Shown piece by piece: positions 25,096-32,493 of a DNA stretch of 45,593 nt. Position 1 is the first letter of the stretch, and each line of letters starts with the position of its first letter. A model generated the notes under the pieces. The model saw only the letters and a program-made list of their open reading frames with translations, ran no database searches and was not told the origin of the DNA. The position numbers and the translations under genes are program-made. Source of the stretch: Betaproteobacteria bacterium (GTDB taxonomy: Bacteria > Pseudomonadota > Gammaproteobacteria > Burkholderiales > Casimicrobiaceae); the NCBI GenBank assembly GCA_018971195.1, contig JAGXBK010000005.1, positions 1-45,593 of the forward strand, in the 5' to 3' direction.

Positions 25096-25560
25096 TCACG
25101 GTCCTTGCCGGGGGCCGCGCGCCTCGCCCGATGCGGCGACGCGATCGAGGAATCCCGACAGCGTCGGACCAATCCGCGCCAGCTCGGCGCGATGCGCGCC
25201 GGCGAGCTTCTGGAACATGCGGCTGCCTCTGGGCGTCAGGATGAGGTTGACCTTGCGCCGATCATCGCGCGCGACGCGCCGGACGATCAGCCCTTCCTCC
25301 TCGAGACGGTCCACCAGTCCGACCGCGCTGTTGTGCCTGATCATCAGCTGCCGGGCGAGATCGTTGATCGTGACGGGGCCTTCGCCGGACGCGCCCTTGA
25401 TCGCAAGCAGCGCCTGGTACTGCTGGGGCGTCAGGCCGACCACGCCCGCGGCGGCTTCGCTGAACGACAGGAACCGTCGCAGTGAGTAACGGAACTGGGC
25501 GAGCGCCTCGTACTCGCCCTGGTCCAGGGCGCGGGTTCTGCCGGCTTTGCGATTGGTCAT
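25096..25560 (-). CDS. MarR family transcriptional regulator
   Basis: A 154-residue winged-helix regulator. The recognition region TINDLARQLMIRHNSAVGLVDRLEEEG is followed by the wing VARDDRRKVNLILTPRG, both diagnostic of MarR. A helical N-terminus (YEALAQFRYSLRRFLSF) and C-terminus form the dimer interface. MarR proteins commonly bind aromatic or other phenolic-acid ligands and repress divergent genes. It diverges from a Liv-type ABC operon, with a perfect inverted repeat at that operon's predicted promoter. The ATG at 25560 gives normal MarR length; the ORF-track extension runs into the intergenic region. Confidence 0.92.
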   Translation of the reverse strand: MTNRKAGRTRALDQGEYEALAQFRYSLRRFLSFSEAAAGVVGLTPQQYQALLAIKGASGEGPVTINDLARQLMIRHNSAVGLVDRLEEEGLIVRRVARDDRRKVNLILTPRGSRMFQKLAGAHRAELARIGPTLSGFLDRVAASGEARGPRQGP

Positions 25561-25664
25561 CTTCGTGGTCCCGGGATGCGGCCCGATCTGTCGCCGGAAC
25601 AGCCATCCGGCCCGCATATTGCTGTTCGGCCGCCTGCTTCGGATTGTGAGCGCTGCGCAGGCGG

Positions 25665-25692
25665 TTGACAACGGATCGAAGTCCGATAGACT
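25665..25692 (+). promoter_or_regulatory. Candidate promoter of the Liv-type ABC operon
   Basis: A perfect -35 TTGACA (25665-25670) and a -10 TAGACT (25687-25692, four of six) are separated by 16 bases. Transcription would start near 25699, about 30 bases before the binding-protein start codon, which has a strong AAGGAGG ribosome-binding site. Confidence 0.6.
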
Positions 25693-25707
25693 TTGACGCA
25701 GGTCAAA
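25692..25707. promoter_or_regulatory. Probable MarR operator, perfect inverted repeat
   Basis: TTTGAC-GCAG-GTCAAA is a perfect 6+4+6 palindrome. It begins at the last base of the predicted -10 box and covers the predicted transcription start, where a bound repressor would block initiation. A size of 16 bases fits a MarR dimer site. Confidence 0.6.
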
Positions 25708-25730
25708 CTACGAACTTCAAGGAGGATGTG

Positions 25731-27083
25731 ATGCGAGACAGCAAGTCGAAGTTCCATGGCTACAACCGCCGCGACTTCATGCTTACCGGGCTGGGTGTCG
25801 CCGGGGGATTGGCTCTCCCGACGGCGTTTGCCTCGCGCGCATTTGCGGCCGATCGTCCGCCCATCGGCACCTGGCCGGCAGGCTCAGCGGGAGACTCGGT
25901 CTTCATCGGCATCACCGTGCCACGCACCGGCGCCTATGCGCTTCAGGGCGAGGACGAGCTCAAGGGCTACGAGCTCGCGGTCGAGCACATCAATACAGGT
26001 CATCCGCTGATCAAGAAGATCTCGCCGAAGACGACCAAGGGCGTGCTCGGCAAGACGGTGAAGTATGGCGTCGCCGACTCGGGGGCCAAGCCGAACGATG
26101 CGGTGCAGGCGGAGCAGCGCTTCATCAGCGAGAACAAGGCGGTGCTGATGACCGGTTCGACCTCCAGCGCGGTGGCGGTGGCGCTGAACAAGCTCGCCCA
26201 GCGCGAGAAGGTGCTCTATGTCGCCGGCATCTCGGGCTCGAACGACACGACGGGCAAGGACTGCGTGCGCTACGGCTTCCGCCAGTGCTTCTACGGCGAG
26301 ACCGCCGCCAACGCGATCGGTCCGGTCCTGCTGAAGACCTTCGGCAAGAACCGGAAGGCGGCGTTCATGACCCCCGACTACACCTACGGGCACACCGTCA
26401 CCAAGTCGATGAACGACTTCCTGACCAAGAACGGCGGCTGGACGATGGTGACGAACCAGGTGTCGCCGCTCGGCGCGCCGGATTTCAGCTCATATCTGAC
26501 CAACATCGCAAACTCCGGTGCCGAAATCCTGGTCAACGTGAACTGGGGGCACGATGCGGTGCTGTCGATTCAGCAGGCCAAGCAGTTCGGCATCCTGCCG
26601 AAGATGAAGCTCGTGGTGCCGTACCAGGTTCCGTTCCTCGCCCGCGAAGTCGGCGCGGAGACCATGGAAGGCGTCTACGCCGCCACCGATTTCTGGTGGA
26701 CGCTGGAAGACAAGTATCCGCTCGCCAAGATGTTCGTCGAGGCGTTCGACAAGAAATACGGCTACAAGCCGGAGTGGGGTGCCGAGAACGCCTACATGGA
26801 GTTCGCGCTCTGGGCCGAAGCGGTGGAGCACGCGGGCACCTTCTATCCGCCCGAGGTGATCAAGTCCTACGAGGCTGGCCGCAAGATCGACTCGGTCGTC
26901 GGCGAGGTGTACTGGCGCGCCGCCGATCACCAGCTCGTACGTCCCGTGATCATCGTCCGCGGCAAGAAGCCGGGCGACATGAAGAACAAGGAGGACTTCT
27001 GGGACGTCACCGAGATTCTGCCCGGCGCTCCGCTGATGCAGAAGCCCGATGCGTTCGGTTGCAAGCTCGGCGATTACACCTGA
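25731..27083 (+). CDS. Branched-chain amino acid-type ABC transporter, Tat-exported substrate-binding protein
   Basis: A 450-residue periplasmic binding protein of the Leu/Ile/Val-receptor family. The N-terminus has a twin-arginine signal, NRRDFMLTGLGVAGGLALP, with likely cleavage after AFA near residue 40. The mature chain has the family start VFIGITVPRTGAYALQGEDELKGYELAVEHIN and STSSAVAVALNKLA. Tat export implies folding before secretion, perhaps with a cofactor or quick partner. Family members bind amino acids, urea, amides or aromatic acids; the MarR neighbour slightly favours an aromatic or organic-acid ligand. It heads the operon with livH, livMG and livF. Confidence 0.92.
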   Translation: MRDSKSKFHGYNRRDFMLTGLGVAGGLALPTAFASRAFAADRPPIGTWPAGSAGDSVFIGITVPRTGAYALQGEDELKGYELAVEHINTGHPLIKKISPKTTKGVLGKTVKYGVADSGAKPNDAVQAEQRFISENKAVLMTGSTSSAVAVALNKLAQREKVLYVAGISGSNDTTGKDCVRYGFRQCFYGETAANAIGPVLLKTFGKNRKAAFMTPDYTYGHTVTKSMNDFLTKNGGWTMVTNQVSPLGAPDFSSYLTNIANSGAEILVNVNWGHDAVLSIQQAKQFGILPKMKLVVPYQVPFLAREVGAETMEGVYAATDFWWTLEDKYPLAKMFVEAFDKKYGYKPEWGAENAYMEFALWAEAVEHAGTFYPPEVIKSYEAGRKIDSVVGEVYWRAADHQLVRPVIIVRGKKPGDMKNKEDFWDVTEILPGAPLMQKPDAFGCKLGDYT

Positions 27084-27107
27084 GACTGGCGGTACCTCGG
27101 CGTCGCG

Positions 27108-27124
27108 GGCGGCGCTTCGCCGCC
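27108..27124 (+). promoter_or_regulatory. Stem-loop between binding-protein gene and livH
   Basis: GGCGGCG-CTT-CGCCGCC, a perfect 7-bp stem, starts 25 bases after the binding-protein stop in a 109-base gap. No U-tract follows. It probably stabilises the upstream mRNA segment or reduces read-through. Confidence 0.45.
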
Positions 27125-27192
27125 AGCGATGCTCGACTTGCGGTGGCACGGGCGGCACGTCCTGAGTCCGCGGGATCGCCTGGACGTCTCAT

Positions 27193-28068
27193 ATGATCAC
27201 GTGGACTAATTTCGTTTCGCAGTTGTTCAACGGGCTGGCGCTGGGCGCACTGCTTGCGCTCATCAGTTCCGGACTGACGATCATCTACGGCACGCTCGGC
27301 GTGCTGAACCTGGCCCACGGCGCGATGTTCATGCTCGGGGGCTACGCCGGCTACGTCGCGTACGAGGCGACCGGCTCGTTCGTGGTCGCGGTGATCGCCG
27401 GCACGTTGTTCCTGCTGGTCGTCGGGGTGGCGATGGAGCGGCTGATCATCCGCCATTTCTACGGCCGCCCGCACGAGGACCAGCTGCTGGTCACCTTCGG
27501 CCTGGGCATCGTGATGGTCGAGCTCGTCCGCCTGTTCTTCTCGAGCCTCTCGAAGACGGTTCCGCCGCCGCAACTGCTATCGGGCATCACCTCGATGGGC
27601 TTCCTCTTCTATCCGACCTACCGTCTGGCCGCCGTCGGCATCGTCGCGGTGGCGCTGCTCGCCATGTATATCGTCCTCTACCGGACGCGCCTCGGCATGA
27701 TCGTGCGCGCGGGAATCGAGGACCCCGTGATGGTCGATTCCCTCGGCATCAACGTCTACCGCATCTTCATGATCGTGTTCGGCATCGGCGCGATGGCAGC
27801 GGGCTTCGCGGGGATCGTCAACGCCCCGGTGGCGTCGCTCACCCCGGACGTCGGCGAGGCGATCCTGGTGCAGACCTTCGTCGTCGTCGTCATCGGGGGC
27901 GTAGGATCGTTCCCGGGAGCCGTGCTCGGCGGCCTCATCGCCGGCGAGATCATCAGCGTCACCTCCATGTTCAATCCGGGCTACGCCTACGTCATGCTGT
28001 TCGGGGCGATGACACTCGTGCTGATGCTGCGGCCGCAGGGGCTGCTCGGCACGAAGGGCCGCGAGTGA
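27193..28068 (+). CDS. livH: Branched-chain amino acid-type ABC permease LivH
   Basis: A 291-residue inner-membrane permease with about eight helices. Family stretches are clear: LFNGLALGALLALISSGLTIIYGTLGVLNLAHGA at the N-terminus, LRLGMIVRAGIEDP-type loop at about 165-180 (TRLGMIVRAGIEDPVMVDSLGINV), and GGVGSFPGAVLGGLIAGE near 235-255. It pairs with the LivM half of the next protein. ATG 27193 is the start; only a weak GGA lies upstream. The gene ends 13 bases before livM. Confidence 0.94.
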   Translation: MITWTNFVSQLFNGLALGALLALISSGLTIIYGTLGVLNLAHGAMFMLGGYAGYVAYEATGSFVVAVIAGTLFLLVVGVAMERLIIRHFYGRPHEDQLLVTFGLGIVMVELVRLFFSSLSKTVPPPQLLSGITSMGFLFYPTYRLAAVGIVAVALLAMYIVLYRTRLGMIVRAGIEDPVMVDSLGINVYRIFMIVFGIGAMAAGFAGIVNAPVASLTPDVGEAILVQTFVVVVIGGVGSFPGAVLGGLIAGEIISVTSMFNPGYAYVMLFGAMTLVLMLRPQGLLGTKGRE

Positions 28069-28081
28069 ACGCGGGCGTTCG

Positions 28082-29962
28082 ATGCTGAGGCAGCGTCCGT
28101 ACCTCGTCGAAGCGCTGCTGGCGATCGGCCTGATCGCGGCGCCATTCATCCTTCCGCACCTGGGGTTTGCCCCCGACACGGTCAACCGCATCCTGGTCTG
28201 GGGACTGTTCGGCATCGGCTTCGACATCCTGTTCGGCTACACCGGTCTTCTTTCGTTCGGTCAGTCGGCGTTCTACGGCACCGGCGGATTCGTCGCGGCC
28301 TATCTGCTGACGCGGGCCGGATTCCCGTACGTCCTGCTCGCCCTGATCCTGGGGATGATCGCCGCCGCCGCTGTCGGCTTCCTGGTCGGGCTGGTGGCGT
28401 TGCGACGCACCGGCATCTACTTTGCGATGATCACGGTGGCGATCGCGGAGGTCTTCTACTTCGTCGAGTTCAATCCCCTTGCGCACTGGACGGGCGGCGA
28501 GAACGGCTTGCCCGGGGTGCCGGCGCCGACGCTCTACCTCGGCTTCGCCACGGTCCACATGAGCACCGGCTGGTCGCTCTATCCGTTCCTCGCGCTGTGC
28601 TATTTCATCGGCATCGTCGTCGCGCTGCGCATCGTGCGCTCGCCGGTGGGCGCGATCTTCAGCGCGATCCGCGAAAATCCGCTGCGCGCCGCGGCAGTCG
28701 GCCACAGCGTCCACACCTACAAGCTCGCCGCTTTCGTGATCGCCGCGGCCTATGCCGGCCTCGCAGGCGGATTGCTCGGCGTCCTGCAGGCGTTCATGCC
28801 GCCGGACGCCTTCACGTTCGAAACGTCGGGCCAGCTGGTGATCCTGACCGCCATCGGCGGCCGTGGCACGCTGTTCGGCCCGCTACTGGGCGCGACGATC
28901 TGGCTGTACCTCCAGGACTACCTGCAGGGATCGCTGGGCCTCGGCGCTTCGTGGAAGCTGGTGCTGGGGCTGGTGTTCGTGCTGCTCGTCGCCTTCCTGC
29001 GGCACGGCATCATCGGCGGCATCACGGACCTCTACCGCTGGGTGAGCGGCAGGGCGGCTCCGGCCGGCACGGAGGAAACCGCGTCGCTGCCCGGATTCGA
29101 AATCGGAGAGACCCAGGACGCGTCGGCGGCAGGAACCGGCCGCGCAGCGGCCGTGGCGCCGCCGCCGGCACGCAGGCGCCCGGCACCCGGGTTCACCGGC
29201 CCCATCCTGCACGCGACCGGGCTTTGCAAGTACTACGGCGGCGTCGTCGCCAACGCCGACATCGATTTCTCGGTGAACCGGGGCGAGCTGCGCGGCATCA
29301 TCGGTCCCAACGGCGCGGGCAAGAGCACATTCTTCAAGATGCTGACCTGCGAGGTGCCGCCCTCGTCGGGCAAGATCGTGTTCGAAGGCCGCGACATCAC
29401 CGGCAAGACGGTCACCGAGGTGTGCCAGCTCGGCCTGACCAAGAGCTACCAAGTCAACCAGCTCTTCAACCGGCTGACGGTGCGCGAAAACCTCACCATC
29501 GCCGCGCTCGCCGAGCTGCGTGGCAAGTTCAGGCTCGACCTGCTGCGCAGCCTTCGAACGTTTCCGGGTTTGCGCGAGCAGGTCGATCACACGCTCGAGC
29601 TCGTGAACCTGGTCGAGTGCCGCGACACGCCGGTAGCGCAGCTCGCCTATGGCGAGAAGCGGCGGCTGGAAGTGGGACTCGCGCTCGCCTCGTCGCCGAC
29701 GCTGTTGCTGCTGGACGAGCCGCTTGCGGGCATGAGCCCGAGCGAACGTGCCGAAACCGTGACGCTGCTGAGATCGATCGGCGAGGGACGCACGATGATC
29801 ATCATCGATCATGACATGGATGCCTTGTTCAACCTGGCCGAGCGCATCACCGTGCTGCAGGAGGGCCGCGTCCTGGTCGAAGGGACGCCGGACGAGATCA
29901 AGAGCAATGCCGCGGTGCAGGAAGCCTACCTGGGCGGCGTGCACGGAGTGATCGACGAATGA
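28082..29962 (+). CDS. LivM-LivG fusion: ABC permease joined to ATPase
   Basis: A 626-residue single chain. Residues 1-320 are a LivM permease (NRILVWGLFGIGFDILFGYTGLLSFGQSAFYG; ENPLRAAAVGHSVHTYKLAAF; IGGRGTLFGPLLGA). Residues about 321-372 form a Pro/Ala-rich linker. Residues 373-626 are a LivG ATPase: Walker A GPNGAGKST (408-416), signature LAYGEKRRLE near 520, Walker B LLLLDEP (540-546), and switch IIDHDMD. The permease and ATPase are normally separate genes; the reading frame here is continuous, with no stop or frameshift. The fusion fixes their 1:1 ratio. Similar fusions occur in other betaproteobacterial Liv-type systems. Confidence 0.94.
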   Translation: MLRQRPYLVEALLAIGLIAAPFILPHLGFAPDTVNRILVWGLFGIGFDILFGYTGLLSFGQSAFYGTGGFVAAYLLTRAGFPYVLLALILGMIAAAAVGFLVGLVALRRTGIYFAMITVAIAEVFYFVEFNPLAHWTGGENGLPGVPAPTLYLGFATVHMSTGWSLYPFLALCYFIGIVVALRIVRSPVGAIFSAIRENPLRAAAVGHSVHTYKLAAFVIAAAYAGLAGGLLGVLQAFMPPDAFTFETSGQLVILTAIGGRGTLFGPLLGATIWLYLQDYLQGSLGLGASWKLVLGLVFVLLVAFLRHGIIGGITDLYRWVSGRAAPAGTEETASLPGFEIGETQDASAAGTGRAAAVAPPPARRRPAPGFTGPILHATGLCKYYGGVVANADIDFSVNRGELRGIIGPNGAGKSTFFKMLTCEVPPSSGKIVFEGRDITGKTVTEVCQLGLTKSYQVNQLFNRLTVRENLTIAALAELRGKFRLDLLRSLRTFPGLREQVDHTLELVNLVECRDTPVAQLAYGEKRRLEVGLALASSPTLLLLDEPLAGMSPSERAETVTLLRSIGEGRTMIIIDHDMDALFNLAERITVLQEGRVLVEGTPDEIKSNAAVQEAYLGGVHGVIDE

Positions 29963-29965
29963 CGG

Positions 29966-30082
29966 CCGCAAATGCGGGGGGCGTCACATGAGCGTCGCCG
30001 GGCCGTCCCAAGGCGCGAATTGCACCCCCTTCGGGGGCAGCGCCGCGGCGCCAGCCGCAAGCGTGGGGGGCGTCCGATGAGC
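29966..30082. repeat. REP-like insertion flanked by direct repeats before livF
   Basis: Two 28-base segments at 29966-29993 and 30055-30082, 89 bases apart, match at 23 positions and share GGGGGGCGTC-N2-ATGAGC. Between them is CCCAAGGCGCGAATTGCACC followed by a CCCCCTTCGGGGG hairpin, a palindromic unit I recognise from many betaproteobacterial genomes. The layout looks like an element that inserted at, and duplicated, a gene-start region. Confidence 0.65.
29988..30080 (+). CDS. Possible 30-residue upstream ORF overlapping livF
   Basis: Reading from the first duplicated ATG gives MSVAGPSQGANCTPFGGSAA and ten more residues, ending at a TGA that overlaps the livF start (ATGA). The peptide is encoded by the repeat element itself, so its sequence is probably irrelevant. 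Its translation could still deliver ribosomes to livF. Whether it is translated is unknown. Confidence 0.3.
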   Translation: MSVAGPSQGANCTPFGGSAAAPAASVGGVR

Positions 30083-30775
30083 CTGCTCGAAGCCGACGGG
30101 CTGAACAGCTACTACGGCGACTCCCACATCCTGTTCGACGTCTCGTTGCGCGTGGAGCGCAACGAGGTGGTGGCGCTGCTCGGGCGCAACGGCGCAGGCA
30201 AGAGCACGACGCTGAAGAGTCTGATGGGCGTGGTGACCCCGCGCAGCGGCTCGGTGAGGCTCGACGGGGTCGAGATCGCGGGGAAGAAGAGCCACGAGGT
30301 CGCGAAAGCCGGCATGCAGCTCGTGCACGAGGATCGCCGCATTTTCGGCAGCCTCGACGTCGAGGAAAACCTGATCCTCGCCGGGTTGACCGCTCCCCAG
30401 AGGTGGCCGCTCGATCGCATCTACGAGATGTTTCCGCGCTTGAAGGAGCGGCGCGGCAGCAGCGGCACCGACTTGTCGGGCGGAGAGCAGCAGATGCTGG
30501 CGATCGCGCGCGCATTGATCCGCGATCCCAAGGTCATCCTGCTGGACGAGCCTTTCGAGGGGCTCGCGCCGGTGATCGTCAAGACGCTGATGGTCGCATG
30601 CCGCGAGCTCGCCGCCGCAGGGCAGACGATCGTACTGGTGGAGCAGAACCTCGCCGCGACGCTGGCACTGGCGCAGCGCGTCTACATCATCAACAACGGG
30701 CACATCGTGCACGACGGGCCTGCCGAGGAGATCAAGGCCCAGCCGGCCCTGCTGCAGCGTTACCTCGGCGTTTGA
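30077..30775 (+). CDS. livF: Branched-chain amino acid-type ABC ATPase LivF
   Basis: A 232-residue ATPase. Walker A LGRNGAGKST (35-44), signature DLSGGEQQMLAIARAL (132-147), and Walker B VILLDEPFEGLAP (153-165) are intact, as is the family's VHEDRRIFGSLDVEENL. It is the second ATPase of the Liv-type system, partner of the LivG half of the fusion protein. The start is ATG 30077; the ORF-track extension covers a repeat insertion and is not part of the protein. The 114-base gap after livMG contains that insertion and an overlapping upstream ORF. Confidence 0.94.
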   Translation: MSLLEADGLNSYYGDSHILFDVSLRVERNEVVALLGRNGAGKSTTLKSLMGVVTPRSGSVRLDGVEIAGKKSHEVAKAGMQLVHEDRRIFGSLDVEENLILAGLTAPQRWPLDRIYEMFPRLKERRGSSGTDLSGGEQQMLAIARALIRDPKVILLDEPFEGLAPVIVKTLMVACRELAAAGQTIVLVEQNLAATLALAQRVYIINNGHIVHDGPAEEIKAQPALLQRYLGV

Positions 30776-30794
30776 GCCTCCCCGGACGAGCGGC

Positions 30795-31208
30795 TCACGC
30801 AGGCCGCTTCCAGCCGCCGATGATCGCCCCGGCGATCGCCAGTCCGAGAACGACATAGGTGGCATTGATCAGCCACAACGTCACCGACCGCGACTCGAAG
30901 CCGTAGTTGAGGGCGAGCGTGGCGGCGACGAAGCCGAAGGCGACGGTCGCGCCGAGGCGCAGTCCTCCGGCGAACGTCGACGCTTCCAGTCGCTCGATCA
31001 GCCAGGAGAGCGTGTAGCACATCAGCAGGATCGCCACGAAACCGATCGCATAAGGCAGCGGCGAGCCATCCTGCTCGCGCGTGATCTGGTCGAATGTCTT
31101 GCCGATCGCCTCGGCCCACGGCCCGGCGAAAACGCTGTACCAGATCGCGCCGAGGACGAAAAACACGATCGCGGCCACCCAGGCCGCCAGATGTCGCGCA
31201 CCACTCAT
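30795..31208 (-). CDS. DUF1761 family membrane protein
   Basis: A 137-residue protein with four predicted helices: about 7-27 (AAWVAAIVFFVLGAIWYSVFAGPWAEA), 53-70, 80-98 and 112-130. The N-terminal helix with W-Y-S-V-F-AGPW is the hallmark of DUF1761, a family of unknown function. Ribosome-binding site AAGGAG lies nine bases before ATG 31208. It converges with livF (19-base gap) and follows the radical SAM gene on the same strand at a 31-base distance. Confidence 0.82.
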   Translation of the reverse strand: MSGARHLAAWVAAIVFFVLGAIWYSVFAGPWAEAIGKTFDQITREQDGSPLPYAIGFVAILLMCYTLSWLIERLEASTFAGGLRLGATVAFGFVAATLALNYGFESRSVTLWLINATYVVLGLAIAGAIIGGWKRPA

Positions 31209-31239
31209 TGTCGAGTCTCCTTCCCGGGTTGAACCCGAA

Positions 31240-32409
31240 TCACGACCGCCGCGCGCCATCGCCGGCCGTCGGTGTCGCCTGGAACAGGTCCGGCTGCCGG
31301 CAGTTCGCGGCCTGCCGCGCCGCGGTCGCGGGCGGCCTGAACCGCGTGGTGTCGAGCCCCTGGTGGCTGCGACCGTGGTTGAGGCCGAGGCGCGCGCAGG
31401 CAAGCTCGAAGCGCCGTGCGATCAGCGCGGAAAACGCGCCGTCTCCGCGCATCCGCGAGCCGAACCCCGACTCGTAATCACGGCCCCCGCGCATCTGGCG
31501 CATCAGGCTCATGACGTGCGCCGCGCGCTGCGGGTAGTGGATGTCCAGCCATGCGCGGAACAGCGGCGCGACTTCGCGCGGCAGCCGCAGCAGCACCCAG
31601 CCCGCCGAGGTCGCGCCGTGGGCCGCGGCCGCCTCGAGGAGGGCTTCCAGGTCGCGGTCGTTGAGCTGGGGGATGATCGGCGCCGTCATCACCCCGACGG
31701 GGATGCCGGCATCGGAAAGCGCCTTGACCGTCTGCAGCCTCCGCTGCGGCGCCGCCGCCCGCGGCTCCATCCTGCGGGCGAGCTCGCGGTCGAGGGTCGT
31801 GATCGAGACGTAGACGCGGGCCATGCGCTTGGCAGCCATCGGCGCGATCAGGTCGATGTCGCGCTCGACCAGCGCCGATTTGGTCACGATCGTGAACGGG
31901 TGCTCGCACTGCGCGAGCACTTCGAGAATCGATCGCGTCACCCGCCAATCGCGCTCGATCGGCTGATACGGGTCGGTGTTCGCGCCCAGCGCAATCGGGT
32001 CGCAGCGGTAGCCGGGCTTCGCGAGCTCCGCGCGCAGCAGCAGGGCGGCTTGCGGCTTCGCGTACAGACGCGTCTCGAAATCGATGCCCGGCGACAGGTC
32101 GAGGTAGGCATGCGACGGTCGCGCGTAGCAGTAGATGCAGCCGTGCTCGCAACCCTGATAGGGATTGATCGACTGCGTGAACGGAATGTCGGGGGAGTCG
32201 TTGCGTGCGATGATGCTGCGCGCAAGCTGAACGGTGACCGTCGTCTTCGGCGGCGGCCGGTCCGGTACCGCGCCCGCGGGATCGTCGACCGGCTCGCGGT
32301 CCCAGCCGTCGTCGCAGGGCTCGCGCTGCTCGGCCTGGAACCGGTTGTCCGGATTGAAGGTCGCGCCGCGTCCCTTGATCGGCGGCAGTGGGGCGTCGTG
32401 GCGATCCAT
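31240..32409 (-). CDS. PA0069-like radical SAM protein (spore photoproduct lyase-related)
   Basis: A 389-residue radical SAM protein. The cluster motif CxxxCxxC reads CEHGCIYCYARPSHAY near residue 80; upstream is the family hallmark PIKGRGATFNPDNRF. ANTDPYQPIERDWRVTRSILE and APIIPQLND follow. The family (PA0069, DUF related to spore photoproduct lyase) is widespread in proteobacteria but its reaction is unknown. Start ATG 32409 is favoured because PIKGRG normally lies close to the N-terminus; two ATGs at 32463 and 32466 with an AAGGA site are alternatives, though TATGAT there could instead be a -10 box. Divergent from the DUF2868 gene. Confidence 0.88.
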   Translation of the reverse strand: MDRHDAPLPPIKGRGATFNPDNRFQAEQREPCDDGWDREPVDDPAGAVPDRPPPKTTVTVQLARSIIARNDSPDIPFTQSINPYQGCEHGCIYCYARPSHAYLDLSPGIDFETRLYAKPQAALLLRAELAKPGYRCDPIALGANTDPYQPIERDWRVTRSILEVLAQCEHPFTIVTKSALVERDIDLIAPMAAKRMARVYVSITTLDRELARRMEPRAAAPQRRLQTVKALSDAGIPVGVMTAPIIPQLNDRDLEALLEAAAAHGATSAGWVLLRLPREVAPLFRAWLDIHYPQRAAHVMSLMRQMRGGRDYESGFGSRMRGDGAFSALIARRFELACARLGLNHGRSHQGLDTTRFRPPATAARQAANCRQPDLFQATPTAGDGARRS

Positions 32410-32493
32410 GAGTCGATCCGGTCCAAGCTTGGTAGCATTCCGCCGCGGGGCCCGGTAGCCCATCATAGTCCTTCGAGGCGAGCACGACCACGC

